Source: Bacteroidaceae bacterium (lineage in GTDB: Bacteria; Bacteroidota; Bacteroidia; Bacteroidales; Bacteroidaceae). From it: a DNA stretch of 64,000 nt. The first letter of the stretch is position 1; each line of letters opens with the position of its first letter. The stretch lies in assembly GCA_017965425.1 (NCBI GenBank), contig JAGCPY010000020.1, forward strand, positions 1 through 64,000, given 5' to 3'. The notes below the pieces were generated by a model that was not told the origin of the DNA, ran no database searches, and was given only the letters and a program-made list of their open reading frames with translations. A program made the translations under genes and the position numbers. This document shows positions 8,983-17,652 of the stretch, piece after piece.

Positions 8983-11907
8983 CTATTTTGTCATTTCCTC
9001 ATATAATCTGAACAACTCTGCCACGCACTGACTTTCTGTGAAGGAGGATTTGACGGGGAATCCGTAGGCTTGCATCACGGCGCGGTCATTCTCCTGATGC
9101 GCCTTGCGAAGTTCAACGGGCATCGTGACGTCGTCATATAGATCTGCCAATGATGAGTCAGGGTAGAGTGCGCGGGCATTCAGGATGGCTTGCGCAGTTC
9201 GCTCTATCTTCGCATGCTGCTCTTCCGTAGGATTCGGCCAAGGAAAGTTATTGTAAACTAATTTATTGGAATACCTGTAATCGCTCTTTAGCCGACCACC
9301 TACTGCGCGTACCCAAGCCATGTGAACATTGCTTTCCATTACCCCAAAATGATATAAACTGGCATGAGCCACTATCAATGCCGCATTGCTGGTAATCGTT
9401 TTCTCGTCCATATACCCCATCGGTATGTAACGTCTTCGTTCGGAAGACGTACTTGGAACCAACAGGTATGAACTATCGGGATGTGAGATGTAAAAGAACA
9501 GGTGAGGCACATCTGCTTTTTCACGAGTTGGGGCAGCTGTGCTTGCAAGACGAAGCTGACGTACATTCTCCACTCGTTCCCTAAGAATCCGGCTATGATG
9601 AATGGTAGCGGGGCTTACACCTTTTAACCAGAAACAATAACGCATTTTGCGGTTTATAAACTCAGCGGCTCCAAGGAATGGACGGATATATGGAGCAAGC
9701 TCCGGCTCTTTTTGCAATACAATCTCGCGTTCTTCTGGACTTAGCAACAGATTCCCCCCATCGTTCGGCATATTACCGAAGTCCATAAGGGGAACATCAG
9801 ATATTGGTGTAGAGCGGTTGTTAATGATGATATTCTTTGAATCCACCAAGAAGCCATTGATATTCTTGGCTTCAACAGGTTTATCCGCTGTGTATAGATA
9901 CTTTTGCCTTCTTTCTTTCCAACCAAACCCGATGACCACACAGTGTACGTGGGCTTTCAGCGAAGCCTCACTATCCCATTGGAATGTACGGTGGGCAAAG
10001 TTGATGTGGAACCCATCTTCTAACAATATTCCAAGAAGGCTCGCAACTGCTTGTCCCTGAGTAATGGAGTTGGTTGACACAAGTGCGGCTTCAATGTCGG
10101 TTCCCCTCATCATGTCTGCTGCTTTCTTATACCAACAGCACACATAGTCCATATTGCCAAGGTTCCTCCATTTCTTCCCAAAGATGGCCAACATGTCTTC
10201 TTTCTGCGATGCCGACATCATCTTTCCACCCACAAACGGCGGGTTGCCCATAATGTAGTCAAAATCCACATGGCGCGTCTTAGGAGCCTTGGGCTTAGTA
10301 CGAATTTCTATCTCGTCGCTATAGAGATTGATGTCGTCGTATTCTACTACAGGCTCGCCAGCAATCGGCAGCTTCTCTTCCTCTTCCACGGGAAAGATGT
10401 TCGTATGCTTGGCGATGATGGTCGGAAGTTTCTCGTTGACTTCCCATTCATCCCAAGGCAAACGCAACGCATTGCCTTCCTTGATATTCGTATAGCTCTT
10501 CAGCGGCAGGAAGTCGATGTCGTGCTTGACGATGCGTTCTGTCTCTGCCAGCATCTGCGCCTCACTAATCCAAAGGGCTGTTGTGGCGACGGTGACGGCG
10601 AAGTCATTGATTTCTATGCCGTAGAACTGCCGGATGCTGACCTTGACGGGATTCAGAAACTCGCCCATCAGCACTTGACCATGATAACGTTCGCGGATGG
10701 CTTCGTTCTCCAGGCGGCGCAGGGAGAGGTAGGTCTCTGTCAGGAAATTGCCGCTGCCACAGGCAGGATCGAGGAAGGTGAGGCTGGCGAGTTTATCCTG
10801 ATAGGCATCTAGCTTGCGCACACGTTGCTTCTCCACCTTTTCCTCCAAAATCTTATCAAGTTCGTGGCGCAAAGCATTGAGAAACAGCGGGTCGATGACC
10901 TTGTGTATGTTCTCTATGGACGTGTAATGCATTCCTCCGCTACGACGCGTCTCCGGATTCAGCGTGCTCTCGAATACAGCGCCGAAGATGGTAGGAGAGA
11001 TATCCGACCAGTCGAAGTCGAGGCTGGCGTTCTGGAGCAGCGTCAGCTTCAGTTCTTCCGTGAACTGAGGAATCTCTATGTCCTCCTCAAACAAGCCGCC
11101 ATTGGTATAGGGAAAAGCCTTCAGGTCGTCTTTCAGGTACTTGCTGCGTTTGTCCAGAGGTGTGTTCAGGACCTCGAAGAGACGAATCAGCGCATTGCGC
11201 AAGTCCTCGGCCTCATAGTGTGCCAGATAGTCATGGAACTGGTCGTGCGTGAACACATTGGCATCCTCGGCGTAGAGGCAGAACACGATGCGGACACAAA
11301 GAATGTTGAGCCAACGCAGAGCTTCGGGCGAGTTGTCGTCGTATTGCTTCAGGAGAGCATCATAGATTTTGCCGACAATCTCGCCGGCCTGCATCGAGAC
11401 TTCCATCTCCTTGGAGAGGTGTTCGTTCTTGGCATCGACCAGGAACATGAGACGGTAGTATTCTTTCCCTAAATTCTCCAAAAGAATCTGCTCAGGTTCG
11501 CCGTTCGGCTGCTCCATGTCGTAGACGAGGAACTCCGAGAAGTTGCACGTCACGATCCATCGGGGATGCTCCGACACGGGCAAGCTTACCACATAGCGGC
11601 GCGCCTGCTGGAAGGGATTAAGCAGGGAGCCATCACTCTGCATAATGCCCTTTCGCAAGTCTTTTCCCAAGGACTTCTGCTCGATGAGCACACGCGTCGA
11701 GAATATGCGTCCGTCTATGAAGCTGGAAGCATCCACCTTGCGATGGTCCTCAAAGGCGATGAAGCCGTCGGACGGAGTCTCTATGCCAAAGACATTCGTC
11801 AGCAAGTCAATCCAGAAGGGTTGTGCCTCGCCACGCTCATAGCCTCTGTTCTTCCAGCGTACAGCAAACGCAGCAGCAGCCTCAGCTATCTGCTTCTCTG
11901 ACTTCAT
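8983..11907 (-). CDS. MmeI-like single-chain restriction endonuclease/DNA methyltransferase (type IIL/IIG)
   Basis: 974 aa. The N-terminus carries a PD-(D/E)XK-like nuclease motif, D65 then E76-x-K78 (IDGRIFSTRVLIEQK); in MmeI the spacing is nine residues, here ten. A helical connector follows. The gamma-class N6-adenine methyltransferase core has motif I DPACGSGNFL (about residue 380) and motif IV NPPF (about 554). The rest, with MDEKTITSNAALIVA and SNKLVYNNFPWP, resembles MmeI-type target recognition and C-terminal regions. Such enzymes need no separate specificity subunit, so this gene alone could form a restriction-modification system. It starts 2 bp after the DUF1015 stop, so it is co-transcribed with serine-biosynthesis genes. 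The recognition sequence cannot be predicted. No frameshift is seen. Confidence 0.85.
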   Translation of the reverse strand: MKSEKQIAEAAAAFAVRWKNRGYERGEAQPFWIDLLTNVFGIETPSDGFIAFEDHRKVDASSFIDGRIFSTRVLIEQKSLGKDLRKGIMQSDGSLLNPFQQARRYVVSLPVSEHPRWIVTCNFSEFLVYDMEQPNGEPEQILLENLGKEYYRLMFLVDAKNEHLSKEMEVSMQAGEIVGKIYDALLKQYDDNSPEALRWLNILCVRIVFCLYAEDANVFTHDQFHDYLAHYEAEDLRNALIRLFEVLNTPLDKRSKYLKDDLKAFPYTNGGLFEEDIEIPQFTEELKLTLLQNASLDFDWSDISPTIFGAVFESTLNPETRRSGGMHYTSIENIHKVIDPLFLNALRHELDKILEEKVEKQRVRKLDAYQDKLASLTFLDPACGSGNFLTETYLSLRRLENEAIRERYHGQVLMGEFLNPVKVSIRQFYGIEINDFAVTVATTALWISEAQMLAETERIVKHDIDFLPLKSYTNIKEGNALRLPWDEWEVNEKLPTIIAKHTNIFPVEEEEKLPIAGEPVVEYDDINLYSDEIEIRTKPKAPKTRHVDFDYIMGNPPFVGGKMMSASQKEDMLAIFGKKWRNLGNMDYVCCWYKKAADMMRGTDIEAALVSTNSITQGQAVASLLGILLEDGFHINFAHRTFQWDSEASLKAHVHCVVIGFGWKERRQKYLYTADKPVEAKNINGFLVDSKNIIINNRSTPISDVPLMDFGNMPNDGGNLLLSPEEREIVLQKEPELAPYIRPFLGAAEFINRKMRYCFWLKGVSPATIHHSRILRERVENVRQLRLASTAAPTREKADVPHLFFYISHPDSSYLLVPSTSSERRRYIPMGYMDEKTITSNAALIVAHASLYHFGVMESNVHMAWVRAVGGRLKSDYRYSNKLVYNNFPWPNPTEEQHAKIERTAQAILNARALYPDSSLADLYDDVTMPVELRKAHQENDRAVMQAYGFPVKSSFTESQCVAELFRLYEEMTK

Positions 11908-11909
11908 GC

Positions 11910-13157
11910 TTAACTCAATTTATGCACCACGAGCCCGCTTCTCAGCTTCGGCTCAAACCATGTGGCCTTAGGCGGCATGATTTTCCCGCTGTCAGCGATG
12001 TCCATAATCTGCTGCATCGTAACGGGATAGAGAGCCAGTGCGGCACGCATCTCGCCGCTGTCCACGCGGCGCTTCAGCTCGGCCAGGCCGCGCAGTCCGC
12101 CCACGAAGTCGATGCGCTTGCTGCTGCGCAGGTCGCCCAATTGCAGGATGTCTTCGAGGATGAGGCGCGAGGAGATGTCCACGTCGAGCACGCCGATGGG
12201 GTCGCTCTCGTCGTAGGTGCCGGGCTTGGCGTTGAGGGCAAACCAGTGGCTGTCTAAGTAGAGCGAGAACTCATGGAGCCGTGCAGGCTTGTAGATGTCC
12301 GTACCTTTGTCCTCCACTGTGAAGTTCTTACGGATGGCATCGAGGAACTGCTCGGAGGTGAGGCCGTTCAAGTCCTTGAGGACGCGGTTGTAGTCGAGGA
12401 TGGTGAGCTGCGAAGCCTGGAAGGCCACGGCCATGAAATAGTTGTACTCTTCGTCGCCACGGTGAGAGGGATTCATCTTCGCCTTTTCTGCCCCCACCAG
12501 TGCAGCGGCTGCGGAGCGGTGGTGGCCGTCAGCGATGTAGAGAGAAGGCATCTTGCGGAACTCCTCGGTGATGGTGGCGATGTCATCCTTGTCGCTGATG
12601 ACCCAGAACTGATGGCGGAAGCCGTCGATGGGAGCGATGAAGTCGTACTCAGGCTCGGTGGCGGCATAGCGCATGATGAGCTTGTCGAGCACGGCATTGT
12701 CGGGGTAGGCGAAGAAGACGGGTTCCATGTTGGCGTCGTTCACGCGGACATGCTTCATGCGATCCTCCTCCTTGTCGCGGCGTGTCAGCTCATGCTTCTT
12801 GATGACACCGTTCATGTAGTCTTCCACGTAGGCACCGATGACGAGACCGTACTGCGTCCGACCGTTCATTGTCTGGGCGTAGATGTAGTAGTGCTCGTCC
12901 TCGTCCTGCACCAGCCATCCGTTGTCCTGAAACTTCTGGAACTGCCGCGCAGCCTCTTCATAGACGCGCGGGTCGTACTCGCTGGTGCCTGCCGGGAAAT
13001 TAATCTCAGGCTTAATAATATGGTAAAGGCTCTTCTCGTTGTCGCCCGCCTCAGCGCGCGCCTCCTCGCTCTCGAGGACGTCGTAGGGGCGACTCTCCAC
13101 TTGTTCTACAAGGTCTTTTGGTGGACGCAAGCCACGGAAAGGTTTAATCGTTGCCAT
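11910..13157 (-). CDS. DUF1015 family protein, possible small-molecule kinase
   Basis: 415 aa, typical for DUF1015 (starts IKPFRGLRPP, then ESRPYDVLESEEARAEA). The hallmark YIADGHHRSAAA lies near residues 208-218. DUF1015 genes commonly accompany serA and serC in Bacteroidales, as here. The DGHHR motif recalls the DGHxR of ParB/sulfiredoxin-fold free-serine kinases (SerK, SbnI), so a link to serine phosphorylation is a reasonable inference, not shown. The 5' end overlaps the tail of the broken HEPN frame by 14 bp. Confidence 0.85.
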   Translation of the reverse strand: MATIKPFRGLRPPKDLVEQVESRPYDVLESEEARAEAGDNEKSLYHIIKPEINFPAGTSEYDPRVYEEAARQFQKFQDNGWLVQDEDEHYYIYAQTMNGRTQYGLVIGAYVEDYMNGVIKKHELTRRDKEEDRMKHVRVNDANMEPVFFAYPDNAVLDKLIMRYAATEPEYDFIAPIDGFRHQFWVISDKDDIATITEEFRKMPSLYIADGHHRSAAAALVGAEKAKMNPSHRGDEEYNYFMAVAFQASQLTILDYNRVLKDLNGLTSEQFLDAIRKNFTVEDKGTDIYKPARLHEFSLYLDSHWFALNAKPGTYDESDPIGVLDVDISSRLILEDILQLGDLRSSKRIDFVGGLRGLAELKRRVDSGEMRAALALYPVTMQQIMDIADSGKIMPPKATWFEPKLRSGLVVHKLS

Positions 13158-13560
13158 AACTTTTATGATTGATATTTTCTTTAATCTTAGAAATCAGCAG
13201 CCGTGTGGGTTCGATGTAACGTTCTATATCCTCTTGTGAAACATCTATCGCACAGTTGTAGTCGCCCTCTTCACGCAAGGATTGCAAACGGGCATACAGA
13301 TGTCCTTATTCTTTCGTGTAGAGGCCAGTTTTCACATAAAGTAGTCCGAACCTCCCAACGGCTCCACGATGTGTTCCCACTTCATGCTTGTCGCTGATGA
13401 GCAGAGCACGGACAGCATGAAAAAGGGCATAATAGAGGCGGTTGGCCGCCAATCCCCATAGCAGGGCATGAAGTAAGACTTTCAACTCACTGAGCTTCTT
13501 GTCCACTTTCCCCAAATGCAAGATGACCATGACCTGCCTGTCTTGTTCCTTAAGACTCAT
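13144..13560 (-). pseudogene. HEPN-domain toxin interrupted by an in-frame stop codon
   Basis: Reading from the ATG at 13560, the frame gives 84 residues (EQDRQVMVILHLGKVDKKL, then LWGLAANRLYYALFHAVRALL), stops at TAA (13306-13308), then continues in the same frame for 53 residues with the expected HEPN tail (GHLYARLQSLREEGDYNC, then IERYIEPTRLLISKI) to TAA at 13144-13146. The full frame would be about 138 aa, the usual size for HepT-like HEPN proteins. A single CAA-to-TAA change would explain it. The lost half holds the conserved R...GDY region. The gene overlaps the MNT gene by 11 bp, as in intact pairs. A sequencing error is possible. Confidence 0.75.
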
Positions 13561-13891
13561 ATAGCACTTTCTTGTCTTCCTCTACATTATAATAATAAAA
13601 AGAATGGGGACCATCGAACCAGTCATTTTTCGTATAGACGAACGCACTGATGATTTCACCCATATCCCATCCCATTAGTTGGAAAGGCCAGGCGTAGTTG
13701 TCCCAGTCGCTTGTCTCTCTCTTAGGCTTGTCAATCAGCACCAACAGATCCCAGTCGCTGGCCTCGTTCGAAGCAGAGGCTTCATGCCAGTCATCGCGCG
13801 CACGCGAGCCATAGAGGTAGAGGGTACTCCCTTTCGGGAGCACCTCTGCCGCTTTTTGTTGAATGCTCTCTATGACTTGCGCTCGTTCCAT
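13550..13891 (-). CDS. MNT-type minimal nucleotidyltransferase antitoxin
   Basis: 113 aa. The nucleotidyltransferase signature is present: YGSRAR (about residues 28-33) followed after a short insert by SDWDLLVLID, giving the GS...DxD metal site. Members paired with HEPN genes neutralise the toxin by adding AMP groups to it (MntA-HepT type). The start is the only good ATG and follows the serA stop by 4 bp. The antitoxin appears intact while the toxin is broken, the state expected after inactivation of a pair. It is likely transcribed with serC-serA. Confidence 0.85.
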   Translation of the reverse strand: MERAQVIESIQQKAAEVLPKGSTLYLYGSRARDDWHEASASNEASDWDLLVLIDKPKRETSDWDNYAWPFQLMGWDMGEIISAFVYTKNDWFDGPHSFYYYNVEEDKKVLYES

Positions 13892-13895
13892 GTGC

Positions 13896-14813
13896 TTACT
13901 TGTTTACCTGGAACTTCGTGATGCCTTTCTCCAGGAAGTCCACGATTTGGTGGGCGGCGGCGATGCCAGCGTTGACGTTGGCTTCAGCCGTCTGTGCGCC
14001 CATCTTCTTCGGGGTGGAGAAGTAGCGTCCCTCGAACTTGGCGAAGTCCGCGTCGGCATCGGGCTTGATGTCGGTGACGTACTTCAGGTCCTCACGTTCG
14101 GCCATCAGTTCCAGCAATTCGGGTTCGTTGACGACCTCCTTGCGGGCGGTGTTCACGAGAATGCCCCCCTTGGGCAGTTTGCCTACCAATGCCTTGTTGA
14201 TACTTTGCTTCGTCTCGGCGGTGGCGGGGATGTGCAGGCTGACAATGTCGCTTTGCTCAAAGAGTTCGTTCTGCGAAGCCACAGCCTTCACGCCGGCAGC
14301 CTCGATGACATCAGCAGGGCAGTAGGCATCGTAGGCCAGCACTTCCATATCGAAGCCCTTGGCGATGCGTGCCACGTTGCGACCCACGTTGCCAAAGGCC
14401 AAAATGCCGAGGCGCTTGCCTTTCAGCTCTGTGCCGCTGGTGCCGTTGAAGAAATTGCGCTTGGCATAGACGAGGAGGCCGAAGACCAGCTCAGCCACGC
14501 TGTTGGCGTTCTGTCCCGGCGTGTTCATCGCAACGACCTTGTGCGCCGTGGCTGCTTCAAGGTCGATGTTGTCATAACCCGCGCCTGCGCGAACCACTAT
14601 CTTAAGTTGTTTGGCAGCATCGAGGACTTCGGCATCCACCTTGTCAGAGCGGATGATAAGGGCTTCCACGTCCTTCACGGCTTCCAACAGTTGTGACTTC
14701 TCGGTGTATTTCTCTAACAGGACCGTCTCGTAGCCAGCGGCATCGAAGACCTCCTTAATGCCCTTCACGGCAACGCCGCTGAAAGGCTTCTCTGTTGCTA
14801 TAAGAACTTTCAT
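13896..14813 (-). CDS. serA: D-3-phosphoglycerate dehydrogenase
   Basis: 305 aa, short form without the C-terminal ACT domain. It oxidises 3-phosphoglycerate with NAD to start serine synthesis. Visible features are RAGAGYDNID, a Rossmann loop LAFGNVGRNVARIAKGF (about residue 140) and VNTARKEVVNE holding the catalytic Arg. The position where most relatives have TPHxG reads TPKKMGAQT (about residue 268), so the usual catalytic His is a Lys; I recall the same text in Bacteroides homologues, so this is probably a lineage variant. The start at 14813 (MKVLIATEKPF) is preferred to an upstream ATG because it gives the family N-terminus. It lies 32 bp after serC. Confidence 0.9.
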   Translation of the reverse strand: MKVLIATEKPFSGVAVKGIKEVFDAAGYETVLLEKYTEKSQLLEAVKDVEALIIRSDKVDAEVLDAAKQLKIVVRAGAGYDNIDLEAATAHKVVAMNTPGQNANSVAELVFGLLVYAKRNFFNGTSGTELKGKRLGILAFGNVGRNVARIAKGFDMEVLAYDAYCPADVIEAAGVKAVASQNELFEQSDIVSLHIPATAETKQSINKALVGKLPKGGILVNTARKEVVNEPELLELMAEREDLKYVTDIKPDADADFAKFEGRYFSTPKKMGAQTAEANVNAGIAAAHQIVDFLEKGITKFQVNK

Positions 14814-14845
14814 ATATGTAGAAAAAAAAGAAGAAAAAAGCCTTA

Positions 14846-15913
14846 TTAATGCATCTTCTCGAATTCCTTCATGCACTCCACGAGCGCGTTCACGCCCTCG
14901 ATGTCCATTGCATTGTAGCAGCTAGCACGGAATCCTCCGACGTCGCGGTGTCCCTTCACGCCAACCATGCCCTTGCTGGTGGCGAAAGCCATGAACTCGT
15001 CCTGCAGCTCCTGATACTCGGGTTTGAGAACGAAGGTGATGTTCATGCGTGAACGGCTGTCCTCCTCGGCGGTGCCGACGAAGAGCTTGTTGCGATCGAT
15101 CTCGCCATAGACAATCTCGGCACGCTGGATGGCCAGCTTCTCCATCGCTGTCACGCCGCCCTGCTTCTTGATCCACTTGAGGTTCTGCAGCGCGCAGTAG
15201 ATAGGCACGGTAGGTGGTGTATTGAACATCGAGCCCTTGCTAATGTGAGTCTGGTAGTTGAGCATCGTCGGGATGGCACGGCTCACCTTGCCCACCAAGT
15301 CTTCCTTAATGATGCAGAAGGTAACACCTGCCATGGAGAGGTTCTTCTGTGCACCGCCGTAAATCATGCCGTACTTGCTCACGTCGAGGGGACGGGAGAA
15401 GATATCCGAACTCATGTCGGCAATCATAGGCACAGGGCTGTCGTAGTCCTTCAGGATTTCCGTACCGTAGATGGTGTTGTTCGTCGTGATGTGGAAGTAG
15501 TCCGCATCCGTCGGGATGGTGAATTCCTTGGGGATGTAGGTGAAGTTCTTGTCCTTGCTGGAGGCAACCTCTACGACTTCACCGAAGAGCTTGGCCTCCT
15601 TCTCGGCCTTGGTGGCCCAGACGCCAGTGTTCAAGTAGGCAGCCTTCTTCTCGAGGAAGTTGTAGGGTACCATGCAGAACTGCAGGCTGGCACCGCCTCC
15701 GAGGAAGATGACGCTATAGCCTTCGGGTATGTCGAGCAACTCCTTGAACAAAGCTACCGTCTCGTCCACGACAGGCTGGAAGTTCTTGGCACGATGACTC
15801 ATTTCCATGAGAGAGAGGCCGCTGCCCTCAAACTCCAGGCAGGCGGCAGCCGTGGCCTCCATCACCTCGCGGGGAAGCTTCGAAGGACCGGCGTTGAAAT
15901 TGTACTTCTTCAT
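14846..15913 (-). CDS. serC: phosphoserine aminotransferase
   Basis: 355 aa, full length. It converts 3-phosphohydroxypyruvate and glutamate to phosphoserine and 2-oxoglutarate, the second step of serine synthesis, using PLP. Diagnostic stretches are [13 protein letters not shown] at the N-terminus, [30 protein letters not shown], the PLP-lysine region [12 protein letters not shown] (about residue 190) and [12 protein letters not shown] near the end. It is the first gene of the minus-strand string serC-serA-MNT-HEPN-DUF1015-restriction enzyme-yigZ and has its own promoter 40 bases upstream. Confidence 0.95.
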   Translation of the reverse strand: MKKYNFNAGPSKLPREVMEATAAACLEFEGSGLSLMEMSHRAKNFQPVVDETVALFKELLDIPEGYSVIFLGGGASLQFCMVPYNFLEKKAAYLNTGVWATKAEKEAKLFGEVVEVASSKDKNFTYIPKEFTIPTDADYFHITTNNTIYGTEILKDYDSPVPMIADMSSDIFSRPLDVSKYGMIYGGAQKNLSMAGVTFCIIKEDLVGKVSRAIPTMLNYQTHISKGSMFNTPPTVPIYCALQNLKWIKKQGGVTAMEKLAIQRAEIVYGEIDRNKLFVGTAEEDSRSRMNITFVLKPEYQELQDEFMAFATSKGMVGVKGHRDVGGFRASCYNAMDIEGVNALVECMKEFEKMH

Positions 15914-15952
15914 AAGTTGTTGATTATTTGGGTTGATGGTGAATACATGGCG

Positions 15953-15984
15953 CGAAGTTACTCTTTTTCTTGCACACGACCAAA
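15953..15984 (-). promoter_or_regulatory. promoter of the serC string
   Basis: On the minus strand TTTG (15981-15984), a 20-base spacer and TAACTTCG (15953-15960), one base off the TAnnTTTG consensus. The serC ATG is 39 bases downstream. Confidence 0.5.
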
Positions 15985-16135
15985 TAAAATGCTCAAAAAA
16001 ACTTATCTTGACGCAGATTCATTTACGGTAACGGATGTGGCGAGTCTTTCTCATACCAACATTCCATACTTTCTACGTCCTGGGCTTCTCTTTTGAATCT
16101 CATATCAATAGAGCGAATTGACGGAACGCACGGCA

Positions 16136-16221
16136 CGTATATTCATAAATGCATGAACGTATATACATAAATGCGTGGACGTATATACATAAGTGCTGGT
16201 GCGTATATACGTGTATGTAGG
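16136..16221 (+). repeat. 22-bp tandem repeat, four units (last divergent)
   Basis: Units start at 16136, 16158, 16180 and 16202, each beginning CGTATAT followed by A/T, C and A/G (core CGTATATACATAAATG). The fourth drifts after CGTATATACGTGTATG. The 382-bp stretch 15914-16295 holds no gene, only the serC promoter, these repeats and the hairpin that follows. The same core with the same 22-bp spacing is found inside folC. Confidence 0.8.
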
Positions 16222-16259
16222 AAGGTGTGTACATTCAGGGGTGAATGTGTACACCTTCC
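16219..16259. repeat. hairpin of the GGAAGGTGT family
   Basis: Arms of about 18 bp (GGAAGGTGTGTACATTCA and TGAATGTGTACACCTTCC) pair with two mismatches around a short loop. It lies downstream of the minus-strand acetylesterase stop, so it could serve as its terminator, though there is no T-run. Confidence 0.65.
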
Positions 16260-16295
16260 GAGACTCATGTTTGCACGTGCAGCTTGATGCGTCTG

Positions 16296-17552
16296 TCAGT
16301 TCCCGTCGGGTTTGGTGGTGTCGGTAATGATGGCGGACGGCCATTGGAAGGAGTCGGGGTCGTCGGGATGGGCGGGATCATAGCCCATGAAGTCCTCACT
16401 GACAGCCCGTTGAAGGACATCGGCAAAGGAGGCATCGAGCTGTTGGATGCCCGCAACGACCATCTTGGCGACTTCGTAGGCTCCGTAGGGATTGAAGTGG
16501 GTGTTGTCGGCCAGAGGCTTGTCTTGTCCTGGGTAAGTGCCTGCTGGATAATGCACCAAGGAACGCTTGCTGCCCTCGAAGCCCAAGGTCTCGAAGAAGG
16601 TTCGCGTCATGTCGTGAAGCTCTATGACGGGAACGCCCTCGCGTTTGGCCACGGCTCGCATGGCATCTGGATAGTCGAGGTGTGTCTCCTTGATGTGCTG
16701 GCGACTGTCGTCGAAACTTCGGCGTTGGGTGGGCGTGAGGAAGAGGATTCGCCCGCCAGCCTCACGCACGCGGTCTATGAATATTTTAAGGTTGTGGGCA
16801 AAATGATACCATGCTCCGTCTCCTGCGCGGTGTTCTTTCTGGTCGTTGTGTCCGAACTCGCAGAACACATAGTCGCCTGGTTTCAGCTCTGCCAGCACCT
16901 TGTCGAGTCTGCGCTGACCGAGGAATGTGCCTGCCGTCAGGCCACTTTCGCCGTAGTTGGCGATGCAGACACGGTCGCCGAACCAGCGCGGCACCATCTG
17001 TCCCCAGCTGGCATAGGGCTCGCTCTCCTGATCGACGACGGTGGAGTTGCCACAGAGGAAGACCGTCGGTGCCACGGTGTCACGTTCAACCGTGATGTGC
17101 TGTACGGCTGGGGCCGAGCCGTTGAACTCCAATGTCAGACGGTCGTCCCAATTGAGGTAAGTGTGTTCACGGGGCTTGAGGGCGACGCTTTGCCCATCGT
17201 TGATGCGAGGTGAACGTTTGTTCACGAGGAATGTGATGGTTGCCGTGGCTCCTTTCTTCAACTTCACTTCTTCGACCATGAGCCTACGTGATTCTGCTCG
17301 CACCATTGTCTGCGAGGCTCTCCGGCGACTGCCAAGGGTGACGCGGACACGATAGTTGCCGTCGGGTACGCGGACAGAGAAGTAGAATGGCGTCTGGCTG
17401 TTCTTCTGAGGAGCGGCACAGATGTCGTAGCCGTAGCCTTGGCCTTCAGAGTAGAGGGGCTGGGGCTGAGTGAGGTCGAAGCTTTGGCTTCGCAAGCAGG
17501 GCGAACATGTCAGGAGGCATGTGGCCAGCAGAAGGCGTGAGAGAGAAACCAT
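16296..17552 (-). CDS. exported SGNH hydrolase, rhamnogalacturonan acetylesterase-like (CE12)
   Basis: 418 aa with a signal peptide (MVSLSRLLLATCLLTCSPCLRSQS). An N-terminal beta domain (about 25-150, like those preceding CE12 domains) leads into the SGNH fold: block I FLCGNSTVVDQ (nucleophile Ser), block II Gly in NYGESGLTAGTFL, block III FGHNDQK and the catalytic pair in DNTHFNPYGA. Such enzymes remove acetyl groups from pectin backbones. Its neighbours are not pectin genes, so the substrate is inferred from family only. It is divergent from recR. Confidence 0.85.
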   Translation of the reverse strand: MVSLSRLLLATCLLTCSPCLRSQSFDLTQPQPLYSEGQGYGYDICAAPQKNSQTPFYFSVRVPDGNYRVRVTLGSRRRASQTMVRAESRRLMVEEVKLKKGATATITFLVNKRSPRINDGQSVALKPREHTYLNWDDRLTLEFNGSAPAVQHITVERDTVAPTVFLCGNSTVVDQESEPYASWGQMVPRWFGDRVCIANYGESGLTAGTFLGQRRLDKVLAELKPGDYVFCEFGHNDQKEHRAGDGAWYHFAHNLKIFIDRVREAGGRILFLTPTQRRSFDDSRQHIKETHLDYPDAMRAVAKREGVPVIELHDMTRTFFETLGFEGSKRSLVHYPAGTYPGQDKPLADNTHFNPYGAYEVAKMVVAGIQQLDASFADVLQRAVSEDFMGYDPAHPDDPDSFQWPSAIITDTTKPDGN

Positions 17553-17583
17553 GTGAATTGATGTGTTTTTGGTTATTCGCGGG

Positions 17584-17591
17584 CAAAGATA
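17584..17591 (-). promoter_or_regulatory. -7 element of the acetylesterase gene
   Basis: TATCTTTG on the minus strand, 31 bases before the start codon. No convincing TTG at the usual distance. Confidence 0.4.
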
Positions 17592-17635
17592 TGAAGAAAA
17601 ATGAGAAGAAAGGTTATCGAATGACTTTTTTTTTG

Positions 17636-17643
17636 TATTTTTG
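17636..17643 (+). promoter_or_regulatory. -7 element of recR
   Basis: TATTTTTG ends only 9 bases before the recR ATG at 17653, so the transcript would have a very short leader or none. Confidence 0.5.
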
Positions 17644-17652
17644 CGCCCGCGT

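Noticed and set aside
11823-13172. Long plus-strand frames opposite DUF1015 (144 and 299 aa)
   Set aside because: They mirror the codon bias of the real minus-strand gene (Val/Leu/His-rich text) and have no domain.
16136-16221. CRISPR-like array
   Set aside because: The 22-bp units follow one another without unique spacers, and no cas genes are nearby.
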